Below, one piece after another: positions 32,836 to 41,404 of a DNA stretch of 64,000 bases. Source of the DNA: Bdellovibrionaceae bacterium UBA2339 (GTDB taxonomy: Bacteria > Bdellovibrionota > Bdellovibrionia > Bdellovibrionales > JAMPXM01); NCBI GenBank assembly GCA_002344785.1, contig DDUL01000054.1, positions 496 through 64,495 on the forward strand. Direction: 5' to 3'. The position numbers and the translations under genes are program-made. The notes below the pieces were generated by a model, which was given only the letters and a program-made list of their open reading frames with translations, was not told the DNA's origin and did not search any database. Positions within the stretch are counted from its first letter, which is position 1; each line of letters starts with the position of its first letter.

Positions 32836-34787
32836 AGTTCCTCCGCGGCCGGCGTGCGAGTTTCGCAGCGTGGATCGAGAGCCAAGAGCTGAGGTGCGAC
32901 GACCTGAATGACTTGGCCGAGTAGATTTCCATCGCCGTCTTGGTCATAGACTTTCAGTGTTGCCGAGTAGGTCCCTGGGGTTTGATAGGTGTGTTGAAAA
33001 TGAGGCGTCAGAGATTCCAGTGTGGTTCCGTCGCCGGTAAGCAGCACATATCGCACTATGGGCGTGTCGCCCGGAGTGGAGGCTTCGGCATTGAAATTGA
33101 CAAGCAGCGGGGCTGAACCGGTCGCTGGCGAAACGCTCAGCCGCGGGATCGGCGGAGCTGAGCTCCAGGCAAAGACGATTCGGTTTTGCACGCCGACGCC
33201 GCGCTTTTCGTCGATCACACTCAAGCGAACCGTGTATTCACCTGGATCTTGGAAAGTGTGCGTGATCGTGCGCCCCGTACCTGTTTCACCATCACCGAAG
33301 TTCCATCGGTAGATGAGAAGACTTGTGTCGCCGTCCGGATCAGAGCTTGCCGATGCATCGAAGTTGAGAGTCGCGGGAGCGAGAGCATTTCTTGGCTGAA
33401 TGCTGAAGTTCGCAATCGGCAGTTGATTGATTTGTGTTTGAATTGGCACATGTACCGTGGCCGTTAGACCAAACGGGTCCTGCACCTGGACTGTGACAGA
33501 TGTGCTAAGTACTGAGTTGAGTTCGCGAACCACTTGAGGGTTTGCAGTGAAGCCCGTTGTGAAACCGTCGGCAAAGGTGAAATTGTAGAGCAAGCTTTCG
33601 CGAGGATCATCCGGGTCAAATGCGTCGGCTTGAACCTGAACTCTAAACGGCGAACCCGAAGTTGTTTGCACCCAGTTGGCGATGACGACAGGCGGAAGAT
33701 TCGCTTCAAGGGTGAGGTCTTGGGTGAGAGACGAGACAAGTCCGAAGCGATCTTGAACTGTTATGGTGATGAGCTTTGGTCCCGCCGTCGGCACGCTCAA
33801 CGCGAAGGAGGGGGAGCTTTGAAAGCCCGTCACGATGTTGTCGGGTTGGATTTCGGCTCGGTAGGCGACGACTTGGTCGTTGGGATCCGTGGACGATGAG
33901 GCATCGATCAACACCAGGGCCGGAACTCCTTTTGGAGGTGGCGCCACGATGAAGCTTGCTTGCGGGGCGAGATTCACTTCAAGGCTCTGAATCTCAAGCT
34001 GCAAGTAGGATGTAACCGGTCCCTCGATGCGAATTTCCAAAACATCATTTCCCGTAAGCGCCACAGGGCCTGAGAGTGTGGCTTGAAGATCTGTGAGTGG
34101 GCCTAGGACCTTTTTGCCATTTAGAAAAACTTGGGCTGAATCCACGCGGAAATTATCCACGTAGGCTTGATCGATGAGATTCTGCGCTTCGCAAGCGAGG
34201 TACTCAAGGCCCTCAAGTGGCGCACAGTTTTGCTGCGCATGTGCTTCGCCATCGGCGTTCTTTAAATTAATCCGAGCGGGCCCCGCGCGAAGCTGAAGCG
34301 GAAATGTGTGAATGGTTTGAGCGCTAAGGCTTGAGCTCAAGCTTTCATAGGGCCTAAGCACCTCATCAGCCACGAGATGTGAAAGATCCGTGAGATCAAT
34401 TTCCACATCGGCCGTGGCGCGGCGGTTTTGGCCATCGACGACTTCAAGTTTAACCCGATGTTTGCTGAAGCTTGTGAAGGTGTGGGTCAGTTGATCGGCC
34501 GTAACCCAGGTGTTCTCGATCTGAAAGCGTCGGGAGACGATGCCGACATCGTCTGAGCTTTGTGAAGAATCAAAATGAAACTGCAGGGGATTTTCAGAGC
34601 TTGAAGCATAACTGATGATGGCGATGGGTGGTTGATTGCGAGGTGGCGGTCCGCCCTGGGCGTGAGCTTCGGAAGCGAGCAGGCCGCAGGCAAATGCGGA
34701 GCATATAATAGATAAGAGTGTGATAGACGGCAGCGGGGAAGGACGCCGCATCTTCAAATTTGCCAAGGCAAAAAATCGCATCAGCAT
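32832..34787 (-). CDS. Secreted multi-PKD-domain protein
   Basis: A signal peptide (LLSIICSAFACGLLASEAHA) is followed by about five PKD-type Ig-like domains. The clearest is near residue 460-550, with ASASSDPDGD, YRWNFGDGETGTG and HTFQDPGEYTVRLSVID; another at the C-terminus ends HTYQTPGTYSATLKVYDQDGDG. A ~130-residue non-PKD segment (about 150-280) has Cys pairs and an LEIRIEGPVTSYLQLEIQ strand pattern. PKD domains usually mediate binding to proteins or polysaccharide on surfaces. The gene is translationally coupled to RHS (ATGA overlap), so the two probably act together, the PKD protein perhaps anchoring or displaying RHS. ATG 34787 has AAAGGA 5 nt upstream. Confidence 0.8.
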   Translation of the reverse strand: MLMRFFALANLKMRRPSPLPSITLLSIICSAFACGLLASEAHAQGGPPPRNQPPIAIISYASSSENPLQFHFDSSQSSDDVGIVSRRFQIENTWVTADQLTHTFTSFSKHRVKLEVVDGQNRRATADVEIDLTDLSHLVADEVLRPYESLSSSLSAQTIHTFPLQLRAGPARINLKNADGEAHAQQNCAPLEGLEYLACEAQNLIDQAYVDNFRVDSAQVFLNGKKVLGPLTDLQATLSGPVALTGNDVLEIRIEGPVTSYLQLEIQSLEVNLAPQASFIVAPPPKGVPALVLIDASSSTDPNDQVVAYRAEIQPDNIVTGFQSSPSFALSVPTAGPKLITITVQDRFGLVSSLTQDLTLEANLPPVVIANWVQTTSGSPFRVQVQADAFDPDDPRESLLYNFTFADGFTTGFTANPQVVRELNSVLSTSVTVQVQDPFGLTATVHVPIQTQINQLPIANFSIQPRNALAPATLNFDASASSDPDGDTSLLIYRWNFGDGETGTGRTITHTFQDPGEYTVRLSVIDEKRGVGVQNRIVFAWSSAPPIPRLSVSPATGSAPLLVNFNAEASTPGDTPIVRYVLLTGDGTTLESLTPHFQHTYQTPGTYSATLKVYDQDGDGNLLGQVIQVVAPQLLALDPRCETRTPAAEEL

Positions 34788-35221
34788 CTTGATCCTTTCT
34801 CCACACACGTGCCGCTCATCACGGGATCACTTCGCACACAAAGTGCGCTGGAATTTAGATCGGGTGAAATTTTTGAAAACTAAAGTGCTGTCGCGAAGAA
34901 TCTCAGCGCGAAACATGGCACGAAATATTTATGAGGGAGCGTTCTCTCGCATGAGAGACGTATCAACGACCTGCTAACAATTCAGTGGTGAATTTCTGTG
35001 AGTGATTTCAGCTGACTCGAGGGGCAAACAACTTTCTGACAATTAGGGAAGCCAAAAAAATCTCGAAGTGAGATTTTGGGTTAAGAAAAATTAGGTTGTG
35101 AAATTTGGGAGAACTGCCGAAGCGGGCCTGGGTGGCGGTCTCAAAACTTGTGCCTCACAGTGACTACACTCACGATGATCGCGACAATACTGTGCTCCAA
35201 AGAGGTTCGCTTAAAGAGTCG
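34788..35221. other. Intergenic region upstream of the PKD-RHS operon
   Basis: AT-rich noncoding DNA of about 430 bases. It should contain the promoter for the PKD-RHS-immunity operon, plus a terminator-like repeat element at 35054-35097. The small open frames on the plus strand look like shadows and were not called. Confidence 0.5.
35054..35097 (-). repeat. 18-bp element plus hairpin, copy A (terminator-like)
   Basis: Read on the minus strand: AACCTAATTTTTCTTAAC, a 5-nt spacer, the hairpin ATCTCACTTCGAGAT, then a run of seven T. This is a plausible intrinsic terminator for the orphan immunity-like gene upstream. The same 18 bases and an equivalent hairpin occur at 62138-62175 on the plus strand, beside the second RHS remnant array. 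Confidence 0.7.
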
Positions 35222-35290
35222 AGCTGTGCAAAAGCTCAGGCGTACAGATCACCCACGGGCAAATCGAGTCGCGAGCAAATTAGTCGCGAT
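35222..35290 (-). repeat. 69-bp direct repeat, copy 2 (HU 3'-end copy)
   Basis: Matches 36451-36519 at about 59 of 69 positions in the same orientation. The matching segment in copy 1 contains the last codons and stop of the HU/IHF gene plus ~55 bases downstream. In this copy the last base coincides with the stop codon of the orphan immunity-like gene (35290-35292). The inner part has a near-palindromic TTGCCCGTGGGT core. Confidence 0.75.
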
Positions 35291-35964
35291 TACTCGGAAA
35301 TGGTTTCCGAGATCACCCACGACATTGCGACCAGTCCAAGAATAATTGTGGACAAGTACTGATTCGTATAGCCGAGAGAGTTCGAATAAGTCCGATCGAA
35401 GTACATCGATGCTGGGACCGATATCACAAGATCCGCACCTGACCTTCCAGAAGGCAGGGCAAAGCCGGCCATAGTCTCAAATGGTAAATTCACATTTTTG
35501 ACGGGTACACCTTGAGACTCGAAGAAGCTTCCGAACCTAGAAGTGAGGTCGGCAGACAGTTCGCCAATGAACTGGAATTGCACGCAATCAGTTCTGTCAT
35601 TGATCTCAAGCAGCGCGATTGGATTGCGGGTGTTTGAGTTATCCGCATGAAGTATCCTTGCGACTTTCTTTAAGGTGGTCTCAAAGGCCTCGATATCCCA
35701 ATTCTTCGGTAAGGGTGAATCTGAAGCAGCTTCCGCGAGTGGAATGTCGATGAAAATGGGTGAAAGTGTGGCGATCAGTGGATCGATGGCTTCGATCGGT
35801 AGGGAGGCGCCGTAGAAAGATGGCAATTGAGTGCTTGGATTCGGCGGTGTGGAGAAACTAACCCGAGCGAATTGCCGACTGATGACGATCCATCCAAATT
35901 TTGTGAAATCCTGAGCTGATACAAAAGTTGAATTGAAGCTTCGCTGTATATTCAATGTCTGCAT
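35290..35964 (-). CDS. Orphan paralogue of the RHS immunity-like protein
   Basis: 224 aa, clearly related to the 27969-28664 product. Shared are DFTKFGWIVISRQFARV, RNPIALLEINDRTD, a G-x-DLVISVPASMYFD segment and SNSLGYTNQYLSTIILGL. No RHS gene precedes it, so if the family is immunity, this is an orphan that may protect against related RHS tips of other strains. GGAGA lies just upstream of the ATG. The stop codon abuts a 69-bp direct repeat. AT-rich composition. Function is inferred from paralogy and context only. Confidence 0.6.
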   Translation of the reverse strand: MQTLNIQRSFNSTFVSAQDFTKFGWIVISRQFARVSFSTPPNPSTQLPSFYGASLPIEAIDPLIATLSPIFIDIPLAEAASDSPLPKNWDIEAFETTLKKVARILHADNSNTRNPIALLEINDRTDCVQFQFIGELSADLTSRFGSFFESQGVPVKNVNLPFETMAGFALPSGRSGADLVISVPASMYFDRTYSNSLGYTNQYLSTIILGLVAMSWVISETISE

Positions 35965-36000
35965 CTTGTCTCCGTGGTTAAAATTGAAATGGCTGTATCA

Positions 36001-36009
36001 GGGGGGGGG
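36001..36009. repeat. G9 homopolymer tract
   Basis: Nine consecutive G on the plus strand, about 37 bases upstream of the orphan immunity-like ATG on the minus strand. It could vary in length by slippage and so alter promoter spacing; a sequencing or assembly error is also possible. Confidence 0.6.
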
Positions 36010-36080
36010 CAATCTTGCATTCGGGGGTAATGAACTTGTGCCATCTCCTAGAACTTCCATGGGGTGTTCACGCATTCTCT

Positions 36081-36323
36081 TCACCAAAGCATGCCGTTCA
36101 CAGATCTCGTGATCGTGAAGCCAAGAAGGAAAAGGAACACAGACAAGATTCCAATGATCAATAGGTTTGAACGACTTAGCTTGATCCTCATAGAGAGAGA
36201 CAAGGTTCCCACGAACAATAGTAGGGACGTGTAAATTAGGAATAGTCCGCTTGGGTAAATGAGTACGGCCAGTCCGATCGAGGCATAAACAACACTCAGA
36301 GCGAAGATCACTCGTAAAATCAT
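36081..36323 (-). CDS. Small three-helix membrane protein
   Basis: About 80 aa with three predicted membrane helices (VIFALSVVYASIGLAVLIY, LFLIYTSLLLFVGTLSL, LLIIGILSVFLFLLGFTI) and a short RIKLSRSN loop. The frame continues to 36491, but that part reads through the 69-bp repeat and looks noncoding. The ATG at 36323 was chosen, without a strong ribosome site. The gene lies between the direct repeats together with the orphan immunity-like gene. No family recognised. Confidence 0.45.
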   Translation of the reverse strand: MILRVIFALSVVYASIGLAVLIYPSGLFLIYTSLLLFVGTLSLSMRIKLSRSNLLIIGILSVFLFLLGFTITRSVNGMLW

Positions 36324-36450
36324 TTGCGGCCCGAGTCCGCGTTGTATTGGTGATTTCTTCGAGTGCTTTTCTGCGATCGTGGTCTTGCTCCTGAAGAAGT
36401 TCAGCTTCGGTTTTCCGGCATGTTGTCTCACTCTCGTTGCACCTGGCGGT

Positions 36451-36519
36451 AGCTGTGCAAAAGCGCAGGCGAACAGATTACCCGCGGGCAAATCGTGGTG
36501 CGGGCCAATTAGCCGCGAT
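36451..36519 (-). repeat. 69-bp direct repeat, copy 1 (at the HU gene 3' end)
   Basis: Spans the last codons and stop of the HU/IHF-like gene (36509-36519) and ~58 bases downstream. It carries the near-palindrome TTGCCCGCGGGTAA on the minus strand. Copy 2 is at 35222-35290. A duplication of a gene's 3' end around foreign-looking DNA resembles the att sites of integrative elements, but no integrase gene is visible. Confidence 0.75.
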
Positions 36520-36787
36520 TGATTTCTTCTTTGAGTTCTTTGCCGACTTTGAAGAAGGGCAGCTTCTTTTCGGAGACATTGATGACTTCGCCAGTGCGGG
36601 GATTGCGACCCTTGTACGGCTCGTAGTAGCGATTCACGAAAGAGCCAAAGCCGCGGATCTCGATGCGATCATCGCGCATCAGGGCCTCGACCATCGAATC
36701 AAAGATGGTGTTGACGACGGTTTCGGCTTTCACGCGAGTGATGCCGGCGCGCTCAGAGATCAAATTGATGAGGTCGGCTTTCGTCAT
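36509..36787 (-). CDS. HU/IHF-family DNA-binding protein
   Basis: 92 aa from the ATG at 36787, which has GAGGAG 4 nt upstream. The HU/IHF fold is complete: MTKADLINLISERAGI, then the IEIRGFGSF strand, the YEPYKGRNPRTGE arm with the conserved RNP(R/K)TGE, and LPFFKVGKELKEEIN. It bends and compacts DNA as a dimer. The RNPRTGE arm with VKAETVV is closer to IHF-like than to HU-beta, but the subtype is not certain. The longer frame to 36886 is rejected. Its 3' end is duplicated at 35222-35290. Confidence 0.93.
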   Translation of the reverse strand: MTKADLINLISERAGITRVKAETVVNTIFDSMVEALMRDDRIEIRGFGSFVNRYYEPYKGRNPRTGEVINVSEKKLPFFKVGKELKEEINRG

Positions 36788-37111
36788 GGGCTCCTCAGAA
36801 CAAACTTGAAGAACTGCGGTCTTGAATGTTTTGAGGATAGGGAGAATCAGCGGACGGCGGCAAGTGTCTTGCTCCAAAAAACCCAAAGATTGCGTCGCGT
36901 TAGCGGCTTGTCAGGGCTGAATTTAGCGGTTCCAGCTCAAAGCGCTCGGCGGTCTCCACAATTGGCGCCACAATTCGTAAATGAATGGTCGAGTTCGAGC
37001 AAAATTTGATTGATCTCGGCCGTTGAGCCCATCGAGCGCTGAGGTGCACTTCCGCACACGGATTGCGATGCATTCACGAGACTCGTGCAGCAGATGGCCG
37101 CGAATTCCAGT
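36788..37111. other. Intergenic region before the HU gene
   Basis: 324 bases between the O-antigen-ligase-like stop and the HU start, both on the minus strand. A 62-codon minus frame (36937-37125) has no recognisable product and overlaps the ligase gene, so it was not called. The HU promoter should be here. Confidence 0.5.
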
Positions 37112-38659
37112 TCAAAGCGAGGCATCGTCCGACACGAGGCTGTGCTCGTAGTGCTGAGTCATGTAGATCAGCACGGAGAGGAACAGGGCGAACATGTACA
37201 TGACCGTGGCCTCGTGAAGCGTGGACCAGAACAGTCCGGCGACGTGAAAGCTTGCCTGGGCGCCAAACAGTCCGGCGACCATCACCCGATGCGCATGGTG
37301 TGAGGCCGGAATTTCTTGGAAGAGGCGCAGAGTCTTGAGCAGCATGTGGGCAATCAAAGTCAAATACGCCAACAGGCCGAGTAGGCCCGTACTGGAGAGC
37401 AATACGAAGTAGGCGTTTGAACTTTCGCGCCGGGGTCCAACTTGCACGGGTTCAAGTTGCGCGAACATTTGGTTCAGATCGCCAGCTCGGCCGATGAGCG
37501 GCGAGGACTCCCAGATTTTTTCAAGCTTCAGCATTTGCTGGCGCTGGGCTTCGCGTTCGCTGGCGTCGCGAAGAAGCAGAAACTGCAGGTTGCGCGCGAA
37601 GCCGGGCAGAGTCTCGTCGGCGGAAGCTTCGTTGTTGGCGGGGCCTGAGGACTCGGCAACCGAAGGCGTGGGCGAGCCTGACGACTTCGGAGCTGCGGGC
37701 GAGGCCATCCACGTGAGGCTGGCCCATAGGCCGACGAGCAGCGCGATGCTGGCGGTCCAAAGCTTGAATCGGCGTTCGGCGGGGAAAAGCAAAATGCTGA
37801 GTGTGCCGGTCAGTCCGGCCCACCACAGTCCGATTCGAAACGTTAAAAACAGGCCAAGCAAAAACATCAGACTCAAGCCGAAGCCGACCCAAGTGAGCCA
37901 AGGGCGTTCATCGCGAGGTCCCTTCAAGCAGGCGGCCGCCGTCGTGAGAGCCAAGAGCATCGCGAACATCGTGCCGAGAATTTCCGGTGAGCCCAAAGGC
38001 CCGCGCGCAACGTAAACTTGCGAAGCTTCGCCCGTGGAGGCGGGCCAAGCGCTTTCCATCGCACCGATTGAGAGTGGATCCCAACCCGTGAGGCTTTGCA
38101 CGATGGCGACGACGACCAGTGAAATTCCGGCGCCGACCAGAATCTGCAGCACGCGATTAAGGCCCGGGAACAAGTCCCAGGCGTAAGAAAAAATCAACAC
38201 CAGCGGCACCCAGCGAATCGCACCGAGTCCCGCCGACCAATCTTGCAGACTGGCAAAGCTGGTCGACTGTGCGGCGATCTCGGAGTTGGACGAGGCCAAA
38301 GGCATCAGCAGTAAGGAGAGAACTTGCAGCACAAGCAGCGCCAGCAGACTCCACTCCAAGCCGACGCGAAAGACATTGAACTCGCGATTCTTCATCGCGC
38401 GATCCAGACCGATGTACACGCACACGAGGAGCGCCAAGGTCCACGTGGCGATTTCCGTTGCGGCTCGGGACCAGGTGAAAGCAATCGGCAACAGGCTCAT
38501 CAGCATCACCATCGGCGAGCCCACGATCTGCTTCAGCCAATGCAGCAGCACTTCACGCGTCGAGTTCATGTCGACGTCGTAGTTCCAAAGTCCGGCGATT
38601 TCCTCGCGCCGACGCGCCGAAGGTGATCCTGTGCGCGGATCTGAATTAGGTCGTCGCAT
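37112..38659 (-). CDS. O-antigen ligase/polymerase-like membrane protein
   Basis: About ten membrane segments with a large periplasmic loop between the middle and last helices (~residues 290-420). The loop is followed by WESSPLIGRAGDLN and SSNAYFVLLSSTGLLGLLAYL, the 'H/N-x-x-y-l..l.e.GllG' pattern of Wzy/WaaL (O-antigen ligase) proteins. It probably joins or polymerises surface glycan in the cytoplasmic membrane. The ATG at 38659 overlaps the upstream glycosyltransferase stop by 14 bases and has GGGAG 6 nt upstream. The frame opens at 38830 inside that gene and is rejected. Confidence 0.75.
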   Translation of the reverse strand: MRRPNSDPRTGSPSARRREEIAGLWNYDVDMNSTREVLLHWLKQIVGSPMVMLMSLLPIAFTWSRAATEIATWTLALLVCVYIGLDRAMKNREFNVFRVGLEWSLLALLVLQVLSLLLMPLASSNSEIAAQSTSFASLQDWSAGLGAIRWVPLVLIFSYAWDLFPGLNRVLQILVGAGISLVVVAIVQSLTGWDPLSIGAMESAWPASTGEASQVYVARGPLGSPEILGTMFAMLLALTTAAACLKGPRDERPWLTWVGFGLSLMFLLGLFLTFRIGLWWAGLTGTLSILLFPAERRFKLWTASIALLVGLWASLTWMASPAAPKSSGSPTPSVAESSGPANNEASADETLPGFARNLQFLLLRDASEREAQRQQMLKLEKIWESSPLIGRAGDLNQMFAQLEPVQVGPRRESSNAYFVLLSSTGLLGLLAYLTLIAHMLLKTLRLFQEIPASHHAHRVMVAGLFGAQASFHVAGLFWSTLHEATVMYMFALFLSVLIYMTQHYEHSLVSDDASL

Positions 38660-40052
38660 GCGAGGCTCCCGAGGGCGGTGCGCCGGCGGGTGCCGCAGGA
38701 GCCGCAAAGCGCGCTCCGTATCGACCCGTCGCCTGCAAGACGGCAATGTAGGCCCGCAAGGTGTCGGCGACCATTTTCTCCGGATCAAACAGCGAGCTGA
38801 CTTTGGCGCGGGCGGCTTCGCCGACGCCATGTGTGTCCACGCGCCCCTCGAACACCGCCAACATCAAATCGGTAATCTCCAGAATGTCGGCAGGGCGCAC
38901 GAGAAAACCTTCGATGCCGTGTTCAATCATCGCCGAGATCGATGAAACTTCACTGCCGATCACCAGTTTCCGGCGCGCCATGGCTTCAAGCAAGGATGGT
39001 TCAAAGCCTGAAGTGCGGGCCGAAAGATTCACGAACACATCGGCGCGTTGAATACAGCGAACCACATCCGAGGCTTCCAAATCACCGGCGAAGATGACTT
39101 TGCTTCCCAGCGCCAACTGCAAGGTCAGATGCTCGATCTGTTTGAAGCGTGGGCCATCGCCGATGACGATGAGTCGCGCGTTCGGTTTACGAATGGCGAC
39201 TTGTTCGAAAGCGTAGAGCAAGTTTCGCATCTCGCCGACTTCGCTCATGTCCGAAACCGTGACAACCACGTGGTGGGATTCGTCGGTGCGCGCCCAGGCC
39301 GGAGTTGGCGCCGAAGCTTCAGCCGATGAGTTCGCAGGTTCGCTCGAGTCCGATCCTGAGGTCGCCGCGATATCGATGCCGTAGGGCACGGTGTGAATTT
39401 TCGCGTCCGGGTACATGTAATAGCGCTCAAGGGTCAGACGTTCGCGCGGACTGGCGACGAAGATGCCATCCGCGTGCGCGAGCAACTCGCGATCGCCGCC
39501 AAAGTACGTCGACAAAAATCGCAAACCGACGTTGAAGCTCGTGCCGAGAATGCTGCCGAGCGACTCTTGCCCCATCCCGACCAGCGCAAAGAGGTCCGCC
39601 ATCTGCGTGGCTTGCACGTCATACGCGAGCGCAAATCCCAAATCGCGCTTGAGCGGACCGAGCTTGAGCGCGGATGCGTCCAGCGAATGCACCACATGAA
39701 ACGGCGACTCGCGATGCAATTCAAGAAAACGCGCGCGCACCAATTCCTGGTAGCGGGCCGAGCGCGCGGAGCGCGATAAGTTGCGAAGCTGCGATGGCGA
39801 GAGCGCCACGCGTGCACGCGGGCTGCGGCCAGCGGTGATGGGCACGATCCGAACGCCGTCGGAGAGTGAAGTCGCGCCGCCGGGCCCAAGATCGCTGGTG
39901 ATGATGGTGACGCGATGGCCTCGCAGTGCAAGCCCGCGGGCGATGAGGCGCAAAAATCCTGGACCTGTCGCAGTTCCCGCCGTCGGCAAACGGCGCGAGA
40001 TCAACGCAATGTTGAGGCTCTTGGGAAGAGATTGGCGTGCGCGTCTGAACAT
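38646..40052 (-). CDS. GT4-family glycosyltransferase
   Basis: 468 aa. The N-terminal half starts IALISRRLPTAGTATGPGFL and has the GT-B fold layout. The C-terminal half has VTVSDMSEVGEMRNLLYAFE, RLIVIGDGPRFKQIEHL, VIFAGDLEASDVVRCIQRAD and SARTSGFEPSLLEAMARRK (the E-x7-E donor-sugar motif) followed by IEHGIEGFLVRP. Transfers sugar from a nucleotide donor to an envelope glycan; donor and acceptor unknown. It is coupled to the ligase-like gene by an overlap. An Ala/Pro-rich tail of ~25 residues ends the protein. Confidence 0.88.
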   Translation of the reverse strand: MFRRARQSLPKSLNIALISRRLPTAGTATGPGFLRLIARGLALRGHRVTIITSDLGPGGATSLSDGVRIVPITAGRSPRARVALSPSQLRNLSRSARSARYQELVRARFLELHRESPFHVVHSLDASALKLGPLKRDLGFALAYDVQATQMADLFALVGMGQESLGSILGTSFNVGLRFLSTYFGGDRELLAHADGIFVASPRERLTLERYYMYPDAKIHTVPYGIDIAATSGSDSSEPANSSAEASAPTPAWARTDESHHVVVTVSDMSEVGEMRNLLYAFEQVAIRKPNARLIVIGDGPRFKQIEHLTLQLALGSKVIFAGDLEASDVVRCIQRADVFVNLSARTSGFEPSLLEAMARRKLVIGSEVSSISAMIEHGIEGFLVRPADILEITDLMLAVFEGRVDTHGVGEAARAKVSSLFDPEKMVADTLRAYIAVLQATGRYGARFAAPAAPAGAPPSGASHATT

Positions 40053-40138
40053 CGAGATTCAGGTTAGTGTGACAAAACCGAGTTCGTCATCTCGTTTCGT
40101 CATGGAGATTCGGGATCGGGATTCACGATTGGGTTTCG

Positions 40139-41404
40139 CTAGCGGGTTTCGTCGACCGGAGCTGAGGCCTCGTGCGCGTGAGGGTGCGCCAGCCAGGCAT
40201 AGAGTCGCGAAATCTGATTGCCGCCGCGATCTGCAGGGCTGACTTGGGCTTGTGTGGCTGCGGATTCATCAACTCCGTCGGCCGAAGCGCCCGTCGCAGT
40301 AACCAAGGCCTGCGGCCAATCTAAATCGCGAATGGCGTGCACGCGCGCCAAGAGACCGGCGCGACGCATTTCGCGGCGCACATCGTCTGCGGCCGAGGCT
40401 GTGGTCCAGACGCTGTGGACTTGGCGTAGCAATCGAAGATGTCGTGCGCGAATTTCCGGCGAGGCGCGAAGCGGCTCAGCCGAGGCCATCAAAACTGATC
40501 CAGGCCAAGTGCCTTCGGTGGCCGAAAGTTGCAAGCGCGCTCCGAGCGCTTGCGCGTGGCGATCGCGAAGCTGCTCCCAAAACACCCAACGCGCGCGCGC
40601 AGGAGGCGGCAATTCGCGCCGATGCAGTGAGCAGGCCAGGTGCAGATCGGGATTGAAGGTCAGTACTCCCAGCAAGTGATCCAACTCGCGCGACTCTGTG
40701 AGCGCGAGCATTTCATCTGGCGTGGTCAGAAAGTGGAGCGTGCGCGCGGTCGGTGCGCTCAAGTCACGCTCGTCGGACTTTGATTCTTGTGAATCGTGAG
40801 TTTCCGCCTCATGCAGACGGGCGGTCGGCGCAGGGCGCGACAGCCAATTCGTTTCCACACCTTGATAGCCTAGCGAGATCCAAACTTCGCGTGGATCTAA
40901 CTTTAAGCGTGAGCGCCAGAGGCGATTGAGGGCCAAAGTGTGAAGAGTTGTCGGAGATGTCGCGACCGTGGACTCGGCCGACAGCGTGGGCCCTAAGGAT
41001 AAGAGCGCGGGCACGCGAGTCTGCAAAGTTTCTAGCGGCCAAGTGCGACGCTCGCGCATTTGCTCGCGCACCATATTGACGAAGTCAGCGCTCGAGGGCG
41101 CAACGCGCTCCGCGGACCACCATGCGGCTTCTTCATCGAGCAAGCAGTGCAACACTTCGGGATCAAATTCATAGAGCGAGGCCCAAGCTCGCGGCCATTC
41201 CCAAGCGGCAAAGCGCCGAAACGGATAGATCACGCGCGCGCGTCGACCAAGTTGGGGATCATCGATGGGCCGACCTGTCCACCGCGAGAGCACCAGCAGA
41301 TCGTGGCCAAGTGCCGCGATTTCGCTGAGGACAGCATGTCGGCGACGCTCTTCCGCATCGCCTTGAGGATCAGGGCGAACTCGGGTGAGGATCGCGATGC
41401 GCAT
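40139..41404 (-). CDS. Glycosyltransferase-like hypothetical protein
   Basis: The N-terminus (MRIAILTRVRPDPQGDAEER ... ALGHDLLVLSR) looks like the acceptor domain start of GT-B glycosyltransferases, but the C-terminal half has no clear E-x7-E motif. It may be a divergent or inactive GT4. Rich in Arg/Ala with a long Ser/Glu-rich insert near residue 200. The start has GGAGGTGA 6 nt upstream and overlaps the 3' end of mutT by 35 bases. Its neighbours suggest a role in surface glycan synthesis. Confidence 0.45.
   Translation of the reverse strand: MRIAILTRVRPDPQGDAEERRRHAVLSEIAALGHDLLVLSRWTGRPIDDPQLGRRARVIYPFRRFAAWEWPRAWASLYEFDPEVLHCLLDEEAAWWSAERVAPSSADFVNMVREQMRERRTWPLETLQTRVPALLSLGPTLSAESTVATSPTTLHTLALNRLWRSRLKLDPREVWISLGYQGVETNWLSRPAPTARLHEAETHDSQESKSDERDLSAPTARTLHFLTTPDEMLALTESRELDHLLGVLTFNPDLHLACSLHRRELPPPARARWVFWEQLRDRHAQALGARLQLSATEGTWPGSVLMASAEPLRASPEIRARHLRLLRQVHSVWTTASAADDVRREMRRAGLLARVHAIRDLDWPQALVTATGASADGVDESAATQAQVSPADRGGNQISRLYAWLAHPHAHEASAPVDETR

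Noticed and set aside
36081..36491. Full 136-codon frame for the small membrane protein
   Set aside because: The first ~56 codons run through the 69-bp repeat and look noncoding; ATG 36323 starts at the membrane helices.
37126..38000. Open frames on the plus strand opposite the ligase-like gene
   Set aside because: Shadow translations of a GC-rich gene; no domain or ribosome site.
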